A stretch of 64,000 nt of DNA, taken from contig NZ_CP101125.1 in assembly GCF_024296925.1 (NCBI RefSeq), forward strand, positions 6,512,501-6,576,500. The letters run 5' to 3'. The translations under genes and the position numbers were made by a program. The notes under the pieces are model-generated. The model was not told where the DNA came from. It saw only the letters and a program-made list of their open reading frames with translations, and did no database searches. The DNA is from Pseudomonas nunensis. GTDB lineage: Bacteria; Pseudomonadota; Gammaproteobacteria; Pseudomonadales; Pseudomonadaceae. Of this stretch, positions 56,969 through 64,000 are shown piece after piece (the stretch's first letter is position 1; each line of letters starts with the position of its first letter).

Positions 56969-57607
56969 ATGAGCCTCAGACTTGGCGATATCGCCCCCGA
57001 TTTCGAACAGGATTCCAGCGCCGGCACCATCCGTTTCCACGAATGGCTCGGCGATAGCTGGGGCGTGCTGTTTTCCCATCCGGCGGACTTCACCCCGGTG
57101 TGCACCACTGAACTGGGCTTCACCGCCAAGCTCAAGGATGAATTTTCCAACCGTGGCGTCAAAGCCATCGCCCTGTCGGTTGACCCGGTGGACTCGCACC
57201 ACAAGTGGATCGAGGACATCAACGAGAGCCAGAACACCCTCGTCAACTTCCCGATCCTGGCCGATGCTGATCGCAAGGTCTCGGATCTGTACGACCTGAT
57301 TCACCCGAACGCCAACGACACCCTGACCGTGCGCTCGCTGTTCGTGATCGACCCGAACAAGAAGGTTCGGCTGACCATCACCTACCCGGCCAGCACCGGT
57401 CGCAACTTTCATGAAATCCTGCGGGTGATCGACTCGCTGCAACTCACCGACAACTACAAAGTCGCCACCCCGGCCAACTGGCAGGACGGTGATGAAGTGG
57501 TGATCGTGCCGTCGCTCAAGGACGAAGACGAAATCAAGAAACGCTTTCCGAAAGGTTATCGCGCGGTGAAGCCGTACCTGCGCCTGACGCCACAACCGAA
57601 CCGTTGA
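56969..57607 (+). CDS. lsfA: 1-Cys peroxiredoxin LsfA
   Basis: LsfA is a Prx6-type peroxidase induced by sulfate starvation in Pseudomonas. The 212-residue protein has the catalytic Cys in HPADFTPVCTTELGF near residue 47, then the conserved LSVDPVDSHHKWI and FPILADADRKVSDLYDL, and the C-terminal Prx6 extension RFPKGYRAVKPYLRLTPQP. No resolving Cys is seen. The gene lies just upstream of the ssu operon as reported for P. putida. Confidence 0.95.
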   Translation: MSLRLGDIAPDFEQDSSAGTIRFHEWLGDSWGVLFSHPADFTPVCTTELGFTAKLKDEFSNRGVKAIALSVDPVDSHHKWIEDINESQNTLVNFPILADADRKVSDLYDLIHPNANDTLTVRSLFVIDPNKKVRLTITYPASTGRNFHEILRVIDSLQLTDNYKVATPANWQDGDEVVIVPSLKDEDEIKKRFPKGYRAVKPYLRLTPQPNR

Positions 57608-57623
57608 TTTGAAATGCCGCCCC

Positions 57624-57715
57624 TGTAGGAGCGAGGCTTGCCCGCGAAGAGGCCATCACGTCTGACGCCAATGTTGGCCATGACAACGCCTTCGCGGGCA
57701 AGCCTCGCTCCTACA
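57624..57715. repeat. REP doublet, family b
   Basis: Inverted copies with TGTAGG outermost lie 17 bases after the lsfA stop; a plus-strand terminator follows. Confidence 0.9.
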
Positions 57716-57749
57716 AGGGCGGTGAAACGCATCCACAAAGCAGGGGATT

Positions 57750-57777
57750 TCAGGCCGTTCTTACGGCCTATTTTTTT
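57750..57777 (+). terminator. Intrinsic terminator of lsfA
   Basis: AGGCCGT and ACGGCCT form a 7-bp stem around TCTT, followed by a run of eight T with one A. Confidence 0.85.
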
Positions 57778-57806
57778 GCCTGGAAAATGATTATTCGCAT
57801 AGATCT

Positions 57807-57815
57807 AAAAAGAAT
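57807..57815. promoter_or_regulatory. AAAAAGAAT motif upstream of ssuE
   Basis: AAAAAGAAT lies 112 bases before the ssuE start, within TTATTC...GAATAA inverted arms at 57791-57796 and 57812-57817. It is in the AT-rich control region of the ssu operon. Confidence 0.45.
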
Positions 57816-57926
57816 AACCAAATGAATAAATATGATTTATGGATATATAAATCACCTGTTAAGGTCACTCCATCGAAGCGAGATCGCGCACTGCGAATCG
57901 CCCATAACGCTCAAGGAATCACCTGA

Positions 57927-58520
57927 ATGCTGGTCGTCTCACTCGGTGGCAGCCCCAGCCAACGCTCTCGTTCCGGGGTGCTGCTGGAGCGTTCTCAACG
58001 CTGGTTGCAAGAACAAGGAGTGGAAGTGGTGAGTTACCAGGTACGGGACTTCCCGGCCGAAGACTTGCTGCACGCACGTTTTGACAGCCCGAAGGTGATC
58101 GACCTGTTGCAACAGATTGAAAACGCCGATGGCCTGCTGATTGCCACGCCGGTCTACAAGGCATCGTTCTCCGGTGCGTTGAAAACCGTACTGGACTTGC
58201 TGCCTGAGCGCGCCCTGGCCCACAAAGTTGTATTGCCCATGGCCACCGGCGGCAGCATCGCCCACATGCTGGCGGTGGATTACGCGCTCAAGCCGGTGCT
58301 GTCGGCACTCAAGGCCCAGGAAATGCTCCACGGGATCTTCGCCGTGGACAGCCAGATCGCTTACGGCGAAGGCAGTGCCCAGGCGCAATTGGCGCCGGAG
58401 CTGGAACAACGACTGAATGAATCGCTGGAACTGTTTTTCAGCGCCATGGCGCGACGGCCCAAGCCGATCGACCCGCACCTGTTGAACGAACGTTTGTTGA
58501 GTGCGCGCTGGAGCATATAA
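57927..58520 (+). CDS. ssuE: NAD(P)H-dependent FMN reductase SsuE
   Basis: SsuE supplies reduced FMN to the monooxygenase SsuD. The 197-residue flavodoxin-like protein starts [20 protein letters not shown] and has [25 protein letters not shown] near residue 75 as the FMN-binding site with PLP-like [21 protein letters not shown]. It heads the ssuEADCBF operon, downstream of the AT-rich control region. The ATG follows AAGGAATCACCTGA. Confidence 0.95.
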   Translation: MLVVSLGGSPSQRSRSGVLLERSQRWLQEQGVEVVSYQVRDFPAEDLLHARFDSPKVIDLLQQIENADGLLIATPVYKASFSGALKTVLDLLPERALAHKVVLPMATGGSIAHMLAVDYALKPVLSALKAQEMLHGIFAVDSQIAYGEGSAQAQLAPELEQRLNESLELFFSAMARRPKPIDPHLLNERLLSARWSI

Positions 58521-58621
58521 GCCAGCACTCAAACCACATCTGAATTTGAAGTACTCACCTTACTCAGCCGCTAACGGCCAAGCAGGTGCAGCCAAAACCC
58601 AACAGCAAATAGGAGAGCGCT

Positions 58622-59587
58622 ATGCGCACTGTCATTTTGCGTCGTGGTCTGGTCGCTCTGTTTGTGGCGGCTGTGTCCTTCGGCGTTATTTCCCAAGCAC
58701 AAGCCGAGACATTGCGCATCGGCTATCAAAAGTACGGCACCCTGGTGCTGCTCAAAGCCAAGGGCACGTTGGAAAAACGCCTCGCCGCCCAAGGCGTGGA
58801 CGTGCAATGGACTGAATTCCCCGGCGGCCCGCAGCTGCTCGAAGGCCTGAACGTCGGCTCGATCGACTTCGGCGTCACCGGCGAAACACCACCGGTATTC
58901 GCCCAAGCGGCTGGCGCCGATCTGCTTTATGTCGCCTACGAACCACCAGCGCCGCACAGCGAAGCGATCCTGGTGCCGAAGGACTCGACGATCAAATCCG
59001 TCGCGGACCTCAAGGGCAAGAAAGTCGTCCTGAACAAAGGCTCCAACGTGCACTACCTGCTGGTACGTGCGCTTGAAGATGCCGGCCTCAAATACACCGA
59101 CATCCAGACCGTATTCCTGCCACCCGCCGATGCCCGCGCCGCGTTCGAGCGTGGCAGCGTGGATGCCTGGGTGATCTGGGACCCGTACCAGGCCGCTGCC
59201 GAACAACAACTGCAAGCCCGCACCCTGCGTGACGGCCAAGGCATCGTCGACAACCATCAGTTCTACCTCGCGACCAAGCCTTACGCGCAGAAAAATCCCG
59301 AGGTGATCAAGACCCTCGTCGAAGAAGTGCGCGCAGTCGGCGAATGGTCCAAGGCCAACCCGGAAGACGTGACCAAGCAGGTTTCGCCACTGCTCGGCTT
59401 GCCAGCGGACATCACCCTGACATCGGTAAAACGCCAGGGTTACGGCGCACTGTTCCTCACGCCTGAAGTGGTCGCCGCGCAACAGAAAATCGCCGACAGC
59501 TTCTATCAGCTCAAGCTGATTCCCAAGCCACTCAGCATCAAAGACGTGATCTGGACGCCACCGGCGGCCGTTGCCAAAGCGCAGTAA
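58622..59587 (+). CDS. ssuA: Aliphatic sulfonate ABC transporter binding protein SsuA
   Basis: SsuA binds alkanesulfonates in the periplasm. The 321-residue protein has a signal peptide ([18 protein letters not shown], cleaved near residue 30) and [42 protein letters not shown] and [20 protein letters not shown]. It follows ssuE after 101 bases and precedes ssuD by 25 bases. AGGAG sits 8 bases before the ATG. Confidence 0.95.
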   Translation: MRTVILRRGLVALFVAAVSFGVISQAQAETLRIGYQKYGTLVLLKAKGTLEKRLAAQGVDVQWTEFPGGPQLLEGLNVGSIDFGVTGETPPVFAQAAGADLLYVAYEPPAPHSEAILVPKDSTIKSVADLKGKKVVLNKGSNVHYLLVRALEDAGLKYTDIQTVFLPPADARAAFERGSVDAWVIWDPYQAAAEQQLQARTLRDGQGIVDNHQFYLATKPYAQKNPEVIKTLVEEVRAVGEWSKANPEDVTKQVSPLLGLPADITLTSVKRQGYGALFLTPEVVAAQQKIADSFYQLKLIPKPLSIKDVIWTPPAAVAKAQ

Positions 59588-59612
59588 TTCGAATCCCCAA
59601 GGAGACCACTCC

Positions 59613-61553
59613 ATGAGCCTCAATATTTTCTGGTTCCTGCCTACCCACGGCGACGGCCATTACCTTGGCACCGCCGAAGGCGCTCGCGCCGTTGACCACG
59701 GTTACCTGCAACAGATTGCCCAGGCAGCGGATCGCCTGGGTTTCGGCGGGGTATTGATCCCCACCGGTCGCTCCTGCGAAGACTCGTGGCTGGTGGCCGC
59801 GTCGCTGATCCCGGTAACCCAGCGTCTGAAGTTCCTCGTTGCCCTGCGCCCCGGGATCATTTCCCCGACGGTCGCGGCGCGGCAGGCGGCGACCCTGGAT
59901 CGTTTGTCCGGCGGTCGTGCGCTGTTCAACCTGGTAACCGGCGGTGATCCGGATGAATTGGCCGGCGACGGTTTGTTTCTCAGCCACGAAGAGCGTTATC
60001 AAGCCTCGGTGGAATTCACCCGTATCTGGCGCCGCGTGCTCGAAGGCGAAACCGTGGATTACGACGGTCAGCACATCAGCGTGAAAGGCGCGAAGTTGCT
60101 CTATCCGCCGATCCAGCAACCGCGTCCGCCGTTGTACTTCGGTGGCTCGTCGGAGGCCGCTCAAGACTTGGCCGCCGAACAGGTGGAAATGGTCCTGACC
60201 TGGGGCGAACCACCGGCCGCCGTCGCCGAGAAAATTGCACAAGTGCGGGCCAAAGCCGCGAAGCTCGGTCGCACCGTGCGCTTCGGCATTCGCTTGCATG
60301 TGATCGTGCGCGAAACCAACGAAGAAGCATGGGCAGCGGCGGATCGACTGATCTCCCATGTGGACGATGAAACCATCGCCCGAGCCCAGGCTTCGCTGTC
60401 GCGTTTCGATTCGGTCGGCCAGCAACGCATGGCCGCGCTGCACGGCGGCAGTCGCGACAATCTGGAAGTCAGCCCTAACCTGTGGGCCGGTGTCGGCCTG
60501 GTGCGTGGCGGTGCCGGTACGGCGCTGGTGGGCGACGGTCCGACCGTTGCTGCGCGCATGAAGGAATACGCGGACCTGGGCATCGACACGTTTATCTTCT
60601 CCGGTTATCCACACCTGGAAGAGGCGTATCGCGTTGCCGAACTGCTGTTCCCGCACATTGACGTGCAGCGTCCGGAACAGCCTCAAGGCGCGAACTTCGT
60701 CAGCCCGTTCGGCGAGATGGTGGCCAACGACATCCTTCCCAAAGCCGCGTCCCAGAGCCGAGGCGCCGCCATGAAGAGAATTATCCACAACCTCGCGCCT
60801 TGGGCGTTGCCGGTGTTATTGCTGGCGGTGTGGCAGTTGTCGGTGTCGGCGGGCTGGTTGTCGACACGGATTCTGCCGGCACCGATTGCGGTGATCGAAG
60901 CCGGGGTCAGTTTGGTACGCAGCGGTGAAATCTGGACTCACCTGGCCATCAGTGGCTGGCGTGCAGCGTTGGGTTTCTCCATCGGCGGCGGTATCGGTCT
61001 GGTACTGGGTTTCATCACCGGACTGTCGAAATGGGGCGAACGCCTGCTCGACAGTTCGGTGCAGATGATCCGTAACGTGCCGCACCTGGCGCTGATTCCA
61101 CTGGTGATCCTGTGGTTCGGCATCGATGAGTCGGCGAAGATTTTCCTGGTAGCGCTGGGCACATTGTTCCCGATCTACCTGAACACTTATCACGGCATCC
61201 GCAACGTCGATCCAGCATTGGTGGAGATGGCGCGCAGTTATGGCTTGTCCGGTTTCAGCCTGTTTCGCCAAGTGATCCTGCCGGGTGCGCTGCCTTCGAT
61301 TCTGGTCGGTGTGCGATTCGCCCTTGGCTTTATGTGGCTGACGCTGATCGTGGCCGAAACCATTTCCGCCAGCTCCGGCATCGGCTACCTGGCGATGAAT
61401 GCCCGGGAGTTCTTGCAGACTGACGTGGTGGTGCTGGCGATTCTGTTGTACGCGGTGCTCGGCAAACTGGCCGACCTCGCGGCCCGTGGACTTGAACGGG
61501 TATGGCTGCGCTGGCATCCGGCTTATCAAGTTGCCAAGGGAGGTGCCGCATGA
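59613..61553 (+). CDS. ssuD/ssuC: SsuD-SsuC fusion: FMNH2-dependent alkanesulfonate monooxygenase joined to sulfonate permease
   Basis: The first 382 codons are SsuD, ending [11 protein letters not shown], which matches the usual 382-residue C-terminus. The next codon is CGA at 60759-60761 in the place where a TGA stop is expected, followed by GGC GCC GCC and ATG 60771, where SsuC ([20 protein letters not shown]) begins. The reading frame is therefore open for 646 codons. SsuD has the luciferase-like fold and [11 protein letters not shown]; SsuC has about six helices and the EAA loop [25 protein letters not shown] lies seven bases before ATG 60771, so SsuC may also start there. Either a true fusion or a sequencing error. 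Confidence 0.85.
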   Translation: MSLNIFWFLPTHGDGHYLGTAEGARAVDHGYLQQIAQAADRLGFGGVLIPTGRSCEDSWLVAASLIPVTQRLKFLVALRPGIISPTVAARQAATLDRLSGGRALFNLVTGGDPDELAGDGLFLSHEERYQASVEFTRIWRRVLEGETVDYDGQHISVKGAKLLYPPIQQPRPPLYFGGSSEAAQDLAAEQVEMVLTWGEPPAAVAEKIAQVRAKAAKLGRTVRFGIRLHVIVRETNEEAWAAADRLISHVDDETIARAQASLSRFDSVGQQRMAALHGGSRDNLEVSPNLWAGVGLVRGGAGTALVGDGPTVAARMKEYADLGIDTFIFSGYPHLEEAYRVAELLFPHIDVQRPEQPQGANFVSPFGEMVANDILPKAASQSRGAAMKRIIHNLAPWALPVLLLAVWQLSVSAGWLSTRILPAPIAVIEAGVSLVRSGEIWTHLAISGWRAALGFSIGGGIGLVLGFITGLSKWGERLLDSSVQMIRNVPHLALIPLVILWFGIDESAKIFLVALGTLFPIYLNTYHGIRNVDPALVEMARSYGLSGFSLFRQVILPGALPSILVGVRFALGFMWLTLIVAETISASSGIGYLAMNAREFLQTDVVVLAILLYAVLGKLADLAARGLERVWLRWHPAYQVAKGGAA

Positions 61554-62353
61554 CCGCTCAACCTCCACGCCTGCTGCGCGGAATTCCGCTGGCGGTGCGC
61601 AAGCTGCAAAAGACTTTCGGTACGCGGCAAGTACTGCGCGAGATCGACCTGCACATTCCCGCCGGCCAGTTTGTAGCCGTCGTCGGCCGCAGTGGCTGCG
61701 GAAAAAGTACTTTGCTGCGCTTGCTTGCCGGGCTCGACAAACCCACGGGTGGCGAATTGCTCGCCGGTTCTGCACCGCTGAGCGACGCCCGGGAAGACAC
61801 GCGATTGATGTTCCAGGAAGCGCGTCTGCTGCCGTGGAAAAAGGTCATCGACAACGTCGGCCTCGGGCTCAAGGGCAACTGGCGGCCACAAGCCCTGGAA
61901 GCGCTGGAGTCGGTGGGCCTGGCAGATCGCGCCAATGAGTGGCCAGCCGCGCTGTCCGGTGGGCAGAAGCAACGTGTGGCCCTGGCCCGCGCGCTGATCC
62001 ACCAACCGCGCTTGCTGCTGCTGGACGAACCCCTGGGCGCTCTGGATGCCCTGACCCGAATTGAAATGCAGCAACTGATCGAACGGCTCTGGCAAAAGCA
62101 CGGCTTCACCGTGTTGCTGGTGACCCACGACGTCAGTGAAGCGGTGGCGATTGCCGATCGGGTGATCCTGATCGAAGACGGCGAAGTCGGCCTCGACCTG
62201 CAAGTGGAACTGCCGCGCCCTCGGGTCCGCGGCTCCCACCGGCTGGCGGCGCTGGAAACCGAAGTCCTCAACCGCGTGCTGTCACTGCCCGGCCAACCGC
62301 CGGAACCGGAACCCGTTTCACCATTGCCTACGCAACTGCGTTGGGCTCAATAA
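61550..62353 (+). CDS. ssuB: Aliphatic sulfonate ABC transporter ATP-binding protein SsuB
   Basis: SsuB drives sulfonate import with the SsuC permease. The 267-residue ATPase has Walker [10 protein letters not shown], the signature [17 protein letters not shown] and Walker [17 protein letters not shown], with a C-terminal extension after [20 protein letters not shown]. The start at 61550 overlaps the ssuC stop as ATGA. It is followed by the small ssuF gene. Confidence 0.95.
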   Translation: MTAQPPRLLRGIPLAVRKLQKTFGTRQVLREIDLHIPAGQFVAVVGRSGCGKSTLLRLLAGLDKPTGGELLAGSAPLSDAREDTRLMFQEARLLPWKKVIDNVGLGLKGNWRPQALEALESVGLADRANEWPAALSGGQKQRVALARALIHQPRLLLLDEPLGALDALTRIEMQQLIERLWQKHGFTVLLVTHDVSEAVAIADRVILIEDGEVGLDLQVELPRPRVRGSHRLAALETEVLNRVLSLPGQPPEPEPVSPLPTQLRWAQ

Positions 62354-62387
62354 CTCACGCCTCACCTCAACTGACAGGAATCAAATC

Positions 62388-62603
62388 ATGACTATCAAAG
62401 CCATCAACGTTCGTAACCAGTTCAAAGGCTCGATCAAGGAAATCGTGCTGGGTGACGTGCTGTCGGAAATCGACGTTCAGACCGCGTCCGGCATCGTGAC
62501 TTCAGTGATCACCACCCGTTCGGTGAAAGAGCTGGAACTGGTGGTCGGCAGCGAAGTGATCGCCTTCGTGAAATCCACCGAGGTGTCGATCGCCAAGTTG
62601 TAA
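62388..62603 (+). CDS. ssuF: Molybdopterin-binding (TOBE) protein SsuF
   Basis: This 71-residue protein is a single TOBE/Mop domain (MTIKAINVRNQFKGSIKEIVLGD, then ASGIVTSVITTRSVKELELVVG) like the P. putida SsuF that is last in the ssu operon and is needed for sulfonate use. Its ligand is thought to be molybdate or another oxyanion, which is not settled. GACAGGAATC precedes the ATG, and a strong terminator follows. Confidence 0.92.
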   Translation: MTIKAINVRNQFKGSIKEIVLGDVLSEIDVQTASGIVTSVITTRSVKELELVVGSEVIAFVKSTEVSIAKL

Positions 62604-62620
62604 GCGTGCGCGCAAACAAC

Positions 62621-62656
62621 AACCCCGAAGGGTTTAAGCCCTTCGGGGTTTTTTTA
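62621..62656 (+). terminator. Intrinsic terminator of the ssu operon
   Basis: A 12-bp stem AACCCCGAAGGG/CCCTTCGGGGTT with loop TTTAAG is followed by a run of T. Confidence 0.95.
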
Positions 62657-62689
62657 TGCGTGTGATTCAGTAAGTTCGGCGGTGCGGCC

Positions 62690-62782
62690 TTCGCGAGCAA
62701 GCCCGCTCCCACAGGGAGTTTGTGCTGAACACAAATCCCATGCTCACCGAAGATCCACTGTGGGAGCGGGCTTGCTCGCGAA
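62690..62782. repeat. REP doublet, family a
   Basis: Inverted copies with TTCGCG outermost lie between the ssu terminator and the 3' end of the TetR gene. Confidence 0.9.
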
Positions 62783-62807
62783 GAGGCCAGTGAGGTCAGC
62801 ACAGATC

Positions 62808-63446
62808 TCAGGCTGAAAGGGCGCGCTTGGGCAAGTACGGCGGCAGATAGAGTCCCAGATACGCATCAAACACTCGCATCCCTTCTTCAGCCATGCGCGG
62901 CGTGATCTGCCCGTGCTGCTGCACCGAGCGCGCATAGACGCGGTCGCCCAATTCCATGGCCAACGCAAACACATCGACGTCCATCGGCAGCCTCGGCAGT
63001 TCGAAGTGATGATCGAACAACGTGTGCATCAGGTCGCCCAGCTCGAGGTCATGTTGACGGTCGGCCTGGGTCACTTCGGTCAGTCCGTGTTGCGCGAGGA
63101 TCAACTGGCGCGCGGCGGCGTCTTCGTCATAGATATCGAGCATGCGTTGCTCAACCAGTCGTGACAGGTCGCGCCAGTCGCGGAGCGCGTCGTGATCGAT
63201 GGGTTCTTGCAGGCAGGCGCGGAACGCGGCGTGGACATCCGCGGTCAGCCCTTCGAGCAACGCCGGGACACTGGCGAAGAAGTGGTAGACCGAGGACGGT
63301 GGGATTTCCGCGCGCTCGGCGACGCTGTAGATCGACAGGCTGGCCACGCCCTCGGCGGCCAGCAGCGTGCGGGCGGCATCGAGGATCGAATCGATTCGCG
63401 CCTGACTGCGTGCGCGGGGTTTGCGAATAGGGGCGGGGCGCGTCAT
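62808..63446 (-). CDS. TetR family transcriptional regulator
   Basis: This 212-residue protein has the TetR N-terminal helix-turn-helix (RARSQARIDSILDAARTLLA and SIYSVAERAEIPPSSVYHFFAS, residues about 10-55) and a helical ligand domain. The start at 63446 gives MTRPAPIRKPRARSQ and is preferred to an upstream in-frame start that passes through a REP sequence. The ligand is unknown. The neighbour encodes a glutamine-synthetase-family enzyme, so a role in amine or amino acid use is possible but unproved. Confidence 0.9.
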   Translation of the reverse strand: MTRPAPIRKPRARSQARIDSILDAARTLLAAEGVASLSIYSVAERAEIPPSSVYHFFASVPALLEGLTADVHAAFRACLQEPIDHDALRDWRDLSRLVEQRMLDIYDEDAAARQLILAQHGLTEVTQADRQHDLELGDLMHTLFDHHFELPRLPMDVDVFALAMELGDRVYARSVQQHGQITPRMAEEGMRVFDAYLGLYLPPYLPKRALSA

Positions 63447-63511
63447 TTGAGTCTCCTGCGGGGCAGGGGGCATTGTACGAGGCGGGCATCTATGTTGTCT
63501 GCCCGGACGCC

Positions 63512-63603
63512 ATCGCGAGCAAGCTCGCTCCCACAGGGATTTTCTGCGTACGCAAAATTTATGTTCGCTGAAGATCAACTGTGGGAGCGAGCTTGCTCGC
63601 GAT
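63512..63603. repeat. REP doublet, family a variant (GTGGGAGCGAGCTTGCTCGCGAT)
   Basis: Inverted copies with ATCGCG outermost differ from the usual family a by GAGCGAGC for GAGCGGGC and T for A at the tip. It lies between the TetR gene and the glutamine synthetase gene end. Confidence 0.85.
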
Positions 63604-63619
63604 CCGCCGCAGGCGGCCA

Positions 63620-63654
63620 TAAAAAAACGCCGCAAGCTGTGAGGCCTGCGGCGT
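63620..63654 (-). terminator. Intrinsic terminator of the glutamine synthetase gene
   Basis: On the minus strand ACGCCGCA and TGCGGCGT form a stem around a 12-base loop, followed by a T-run. Confidence 0.9.
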
Positions 63655-63673
63655 TCCTTCTTACTGCAACCAT

Positions 63674-64000
63674 TTAAACGGTATGCAGATACCAGTTGTA
63701 CTCAAGGTCGGAGATGGAGTGTTCGAACTCTTCCAGCTCACTTTCCTTACAGGCCACGAAGATATCGATGTATTTCGGATCGATGTACTTGGCCATGACT
63801 TCGCTGTCGTCCAGCTCACGCAATGCATCGCGCAGGTTGTTCGGCAGGCTTTGCTCGTTCTGCTCGTAGGAGTTGCCTTCCACGGGCGCGCCCGGCTCAA
63901 TCTTGTTGGTCAGGCCGTGATGCACGCCTGCCAGGACCGAAGCCATCAGCAGGTACGGGTTGGCGTCGGCACCGGCTACACGATGCTCGATACGCACGGC
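63674..64000 (-). CDS. Glutamine synthetase family protein, C-terminal part (PuuA/type III-like)
   Basis: The gene runs off the right edge, so only the last 108 codons are visible. They contain RIEHRVAGADANPYLLMASVLAG, the C-terminal glutamine synthetase signature (binding the adenine/substrate side), then VHHGLTNKIEPGAPVEGN and a C-terminal LEEFEHSISDLEYNWYLHTV. The form of the tail resembles gamma-glutamylpolyamine synthetases (PuuA/SpuI) rather than GlnA, which would mean use of putrescine or a related amine; the assignment is provisional. A terminator follows the stop. Confidence 0.85.
   Translation of the reverse strand, partial: AVRIEHRVAGADANPYLLMASVLAGVHHGLTNKIEPGAPVEGNSYEQNEQSLPNNLRDALRELDDSEVMAKYIDPKYIDIFVACKESELEEFEHSISDLEYNWYLHTV

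Larger units (their letters stand above)
57608..57926. other. lsfA-ssuE intergenic region
   Basis: This 319-base region contains a REP doublet, the lsfA terminator, and an AT-rich ssuE upstream segment with AAAAAGAAT. No gene is present. Confidence 0.7.

Overview
The window is high-GC chromosomal DNA from a Pseudomonas, most likely of the P. fluorescens group. The reasons are protein families and gene order (hemB, ppk/ppx, trxA-rho, acyltransferase, ubiD, glpT, 6S RNA/zapA, pepP-ubiH, gcvTHP, a GspE-type ATPase, argE-argA), which from memory follows the P. aeruginosa PAO1 block around PA5243-PA5204, and many short palindromic REP doublets (16 found) of the kind typical of fluorescent pseudomonads. 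No prophage, transposase, CRISPR array, tRNA or rRNA was seen.

Layout. 1-8.2 kb: two paralogous COG3014 lipoproteins (the first cut by the window edge), a cytochrome c/FTR1 iron permease fusion, a YaiI protein, ElbB, a sterol-desaturase-family membrane hydroxylase and a DedA protein. 8.4-13.3 kb: hemB, then ppk and ppx facing each other across a shared terminator. 13.6-17.4 kb: a polar amino acid ABC transporter operon (four genes) with a divergent FadR/GntR regulator. 17.5-24.9 kb: trxA, rho with a structured leader, an OafA/SGNH acyltransferase, ubiD, an iron-sulfur flavin reductase, and a chaC homologue that looks frameshifted. 24.9-30.5 kb: glpT, a quinone oxidoreductase, a FliL-like protein, an EVE-domain protein, a 50-residue membrane peptide, 5-formyl-THF cyclo-ligase, 6S RNA, zapA and a ZapB-like coiled coil. 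30.5-35.3 kb: ygfB-pepP-ubiH-DUF4442-ubiI-like, with overlapping or nearly touching genes. 35.6-38.3 kb: an iron-type binding protein and permease with no ATPase beside them. 38.5-44.3 kb: glycine cleavage gcvT, gcvH and gcvP, interrupted by an opposite-strand DegT aminotransferase. 44.4-51 kb: DUF2388 protein, NfeD/SPFH pair, a lone GspE-type ATPase, a small unknown protein, an Lrp-type regulator and a CYTH-CHAD protein. 51-53.8 kb: argE and argA. 54-62.6 kb: a sulfur-starvation region (TauA-like binding protein, OprD-family porin, LsfA peroxiredoxin, ssuE-A-D-C-B-F). 62.8-64 kb: a TetR regulator and the C-terminus of a glutamine-synthetase-family enzyme.

The most notable observations are: (1) ssuD and ssuC are one continuous reading frame because the expected ssuD stop is an arginine CGA codon; (2) the argA leader carries a 13-codon reading frame with five arginine codons, suggesting an undescribed arginine-sensing leader peptide; (3) the sequence AAAAAGAAT or its complement recurs upstream of tauA/porin, lsfA and ssuE, suggesting a common sulfur-starvation operator; (4) an apparent one-base insertion near the start of chaC.
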